Assembly (NCBI GenBank): GCA_017617775.1
Contig: JAFZVO010000105.1
Location: 1 to 7,235 of the forward strand
DNA from: Bacilli bacterium
Lineage (GTDB): Bacteria; Bacillota_I; Bacilli_A; RFN20; CAG-826
Direction of reading: 5' to 3'
Length of the DNA stretch: 7,235 nucleotides
The first letter of the stretch is position 1, and every line of letters starts with the position of its first letter. Below, in pieces: positions 5,687 to 7,235 of the stretch. The notes under the pieces were generated by a model that was given only the letters and a program-made list of their open reading frames with translations, did no database searches and was not told where the DNA came from. The translations under genes and the position numbers were made by a program.

Positions 5687-6745
5687 ATGAGTAATAACAT
5701 TCCGATGAGTCTAGGAAAAAAGAGGATGATCGCTCTTTTAGTGCTATCGATTTTACTCGTTGTTTTATTTATTGCTTCGATTTTCATCGGTTCATCTAAT
5801 ATCTCCTTTATTGATGGTTTAAAAGGGTTATTTGGAGTTGGCGATCAGACCAATGTCATCATCGTGCAGAATATCAGATTGCCACGTATCATCGCGGCGG
5901 TTCTCGTCGGTGTAGCTCTATCAATATCCGGTGTCATCATGCAGACGATGAGCAATAATGTGATGGCCTCCCCATCTACTTTAGGTGTCTCTAACGCAGC
6001 TGTATTAGGTGCGAATGTCGCAATCATCATCATCGGTGGTGGAGTGATTGCCTTTAACGGTGGGAATATCACCATCACAAATCCATATCTAACTTCTGGG
6101 ATTGCCTTTATCTTTGCCTTATTAGGCATTCTTTTAGTTTTATCATTATCCCGTATTAATAAATTCAATAACGCGACCACAGTGTTATTAGGTATTACAT
6201 TCGGTACTTTCTGTACAGGAGTTACCACCATCCTTCAATATTTTGCTTCTGATACGACATTAGCCACCGCGATTTATTGGTCATTTGGTGATCTAGGTAG
6301 AGCGAATTATGTCGATGATTTAATCATCCTTGTTGTGACAGTGATATCTTTAGTGTTCTTCCTCGTCTTTGCCTATCGATATAATGCGATGCTTTTAGGA
6401 GAAGATACATCAGCGACATTAGGGATTAATCTCAATGTCTTTAGATTCATCTCTTTATTGCTCGCTTCATTATTGACTGCGGTCTGCGTCTCTCTCGTTG
6501 GTATCATCGGTTTTATTGGATTAATTATTCCTCAGGTGATGCGAAAGATAGTCGGTAACGACCATCGATATCTAGTTATCGGTTCATCCTTATTAGGCGC
6601 GGTGGTCCTCTTATTTAGCGACATCATCTCGCGTATTTTATTAAGTGGATTCTCTTTACCGGTCGGCGCGATTACATCAATTTTAGGCGCGCCTGTATTC
6701 ATCGTCATCTTGCTACTAGGAAGGAGGAAGCATGCTCAAGCTTAA
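5687..6745 (+). CDS. FecCD-type ABC transporter permease (siderophore/heme/cobalamin family)
   Basis: The membrane subunit of a type II ABC importer for iron complexes, heme or cobalamin. Its 352 residues and roughly ten hydrophobic helices match the BtuC/FhuB/FecCD family. Visible family marks are IRLPRIIAAVLVGVALSISG at 63-82, QTMSNNVMASPSTLGVSNAA at 86-105, GEDTSATLGIN at 238-248, GIIGFIGLIIPQVMR at 272-286 and LPVGAITSILGAPVFI near the C-terminus. The conserved GxxGFxGLxxPH loop that meets the ATPase has Gln283 in place of His. The substrate cannot be told from the permease. The ATG at 5687 is the first in frame and has no Shine-Dalgarno; a second ATG at 5705 is no better placed. The ATPase gene starts within the last 14 bases of this gene, so the two are translationally coupled. 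Regulation could come from the divergent TetR or an unseen metal regulator. Confidence 0.93.
   Translation: MSNNIPMSLGKKRMIALLVLSILLVVLFIASIFIGSSNISFIDGLKGLFGVGDQTNVIIVQNIRLPRIIAAVLVGVALSISGVIMQTMSNNVMASPSTLGVSNAAVLGANVAIIIIGGGVIAFNGGNITITNPYLTSGIAFIFALLGILLVLSLSRINKFNNATTVLLGITFGTFCTGVTTILQYFASDTTLATAIYWSFGDLGRANYVDDLIILVVTVISLVFFLVFAYRYNAMLLGEDTSATLGINLNVFRFISLLLASLLTAVCVSLVGIIGFIGLIIPQVMRKIVGNDHRYLVIGSSLLGAVVLLFSDIISRILLSGFSLPVGAITSILGAPVFIVILLLGRRKHAQA
6721..6727 (+). promoter_or_regulatory. Strong Shine-Dalgarno of the ABC ATPase, inside the permease gene
   Basis: AAGGAGG lies four bases before the ATPase ATG at 6732. The same bases encode Arg-Arg near the permease C-terminus using two AGG codons, so codon choice here is dictated by the ribosome site. 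Confidence 0.8.
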
Positions 6746-7235
6746 TAATGTCTCTTTCTCCTATAACAAAGTCCGTGAAATCCTTCACGATATTTCTTTT
6801 GACATCAATGAAGGAGAATGCGTCGTTCTCCTCGGTCCAAACGGTGTTGGGAAGACGACATTACTATCTCTCCTACTCGGAGTGAATAAAACAAAATCGG
6901 GAAACATCATGTTTGGAGATAAAGATATCAAAGAATTATCCGCGAAAGAAAAAGCGGAATATATCTCCTATGTTCCACAGCTCATCGCGGGCAATGATTT
7001 AACAGTCTATGATACGGTTTTATTAGGCCGCCTACCTTATTACAAAATCTATCCGAATAGAGAAGACATCAGACTCACGAATGAGTATCTACAAGCATTT
7101 GGTTTAGAAGAGATTAGAGATAAACAAACAAACCAAATCTCCGGTGGTGAAAGACAGATTGTCTCCCTTGTGAGAGGTCTTATCCAACAGAGCAAATTAT
7201 TGGTCTTTGATGAACCGACAAATAACCTTGATATC
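6732..7235 (+). CDS. ABC transporter ATP-binding protein of the FecCD-type importer (partial, 3' end beyond window)
   Basis: The ATPase partner of the preceding permease, working on the cytosolic face of the membrane. The visible 168 residues contain the whole catalytic core: Walker A GPNGVGKTT at 35-43, Q-loop VPQ with Q83, signature SGGERQ at 137-142, Walker B LLVFDE at 156-161 and the D-loop NNLD just after. The switch-loop His and the C-terminal end are cut off by the window edge. It resembles FecE/FhuC/BtuD proteins, including TVYDTVLLGRLPYY after the Q-loop. It overlaps the permease by 14 bases and has a strong Shine-Dalgarno, so the two form one operon. The substrate-binding lipoprotein expected for this importer is not in the window and may follow. 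Confidence 0.93.
   Translation, partial: MLKLNNVSFSYNKVREILHDISFDINEGECVVLLGPNGVGKTTLLSLLLGVNKTKSGNIMFGDKDIKELSAKEKAEYISYVPQLIAGNDLTVYDTVLLGRLPYYKIYPNREDIRLTNEYLQAFGLEEIRDKQTNQISGGERQIVSLVRGLIQQSKLLVFDEPTNNLDI

Noticed and set aside
5651..5690. Fur box at the importer promoter
   Set aside because: The dyad does not match the TGATAATNATTATCA core closely enough; only short AT-rich pieces agree.
1..7235. Mycoplasma genetic code (TGA as Trp)
   Set aside because: Trp is encoded by TGG throughout, no reading frame needs TGA read-through, and TGA ends the deacetylase and tetR genes at the expected family lengths.

Overview
The window looks like a stretch of chromosome from a low-GC Bacillota, probably a Bacilli or Mollicutes-like lineage. 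This rests on protein style (TetR/MATE pair, M42 peptidase, FecCD permease, 7TM-sensor HD-GYP), AT-rich intergenic regions and TATAAT promoters. TGA ends two of the genes and does not occur as an in-frame Trp codon, so the standard bacterial code applies and the Mycoplasma code does not. I cannot name a species. Coding density is very high: there is no gap over 100 bases, and no tRNA, rRNA, CRISPR, insertion sequence or prophage gene is visible.

Layout. At the left, a NodB-type deacetylase (minus strand) diverges from a membrane HD-GYP cyclic-di-GMP phosphodiesterase across a compact 60-base promoter region. The HD-GYP gene is followed, same strand, by an M42 metallo-aminopeptidase with a strong Shine-Dalgarno. 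The peptidase ends exactly against the stop codon of a convergent MATE efflux transporter, so its terminator hairpin lies inside the 3' end of the MATE gene. Upstream of MATE on the minus strand is a TetR-family regulator. A perfect 8+8 inverted repeat sits on the TetR stop codon and the MATE -35 box, a good candidate operator. Divergent from TetR is a FecCD-type ABC permease followed by its ATPase (overlapping by 14 bases), which runs off the right edge; the substrate-binding protein is not seen.

The genes form three functional units: (1) second-messenger signalling plus peptide turnover, perhaps only co-transcribed; (2) a locally regulated multidrug/cation efflux unit, tetR-MATE; (3) an iron-siderophore/heme/cobalamin-type importer. 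The deacetylase stands alone.

The most notable pattern is translational. Genes with their own promoter (deacetylase, HD-GYP, TetR, MATE) have a TATAAT-like -10 box only 6 to 14 bases before the start codon and no Shine-Dalgarno, implying leaderless or ultra-short-leader mRNAs. Genes internal to operons (M42, ABC ATPase) have strong Shine-Dalgarno sites. The second point of interest is a Tyr replacing the conserved first Asp of the aDvxDAL motif in the HD-GYP domain. I see no convincing new multi-gene system here.
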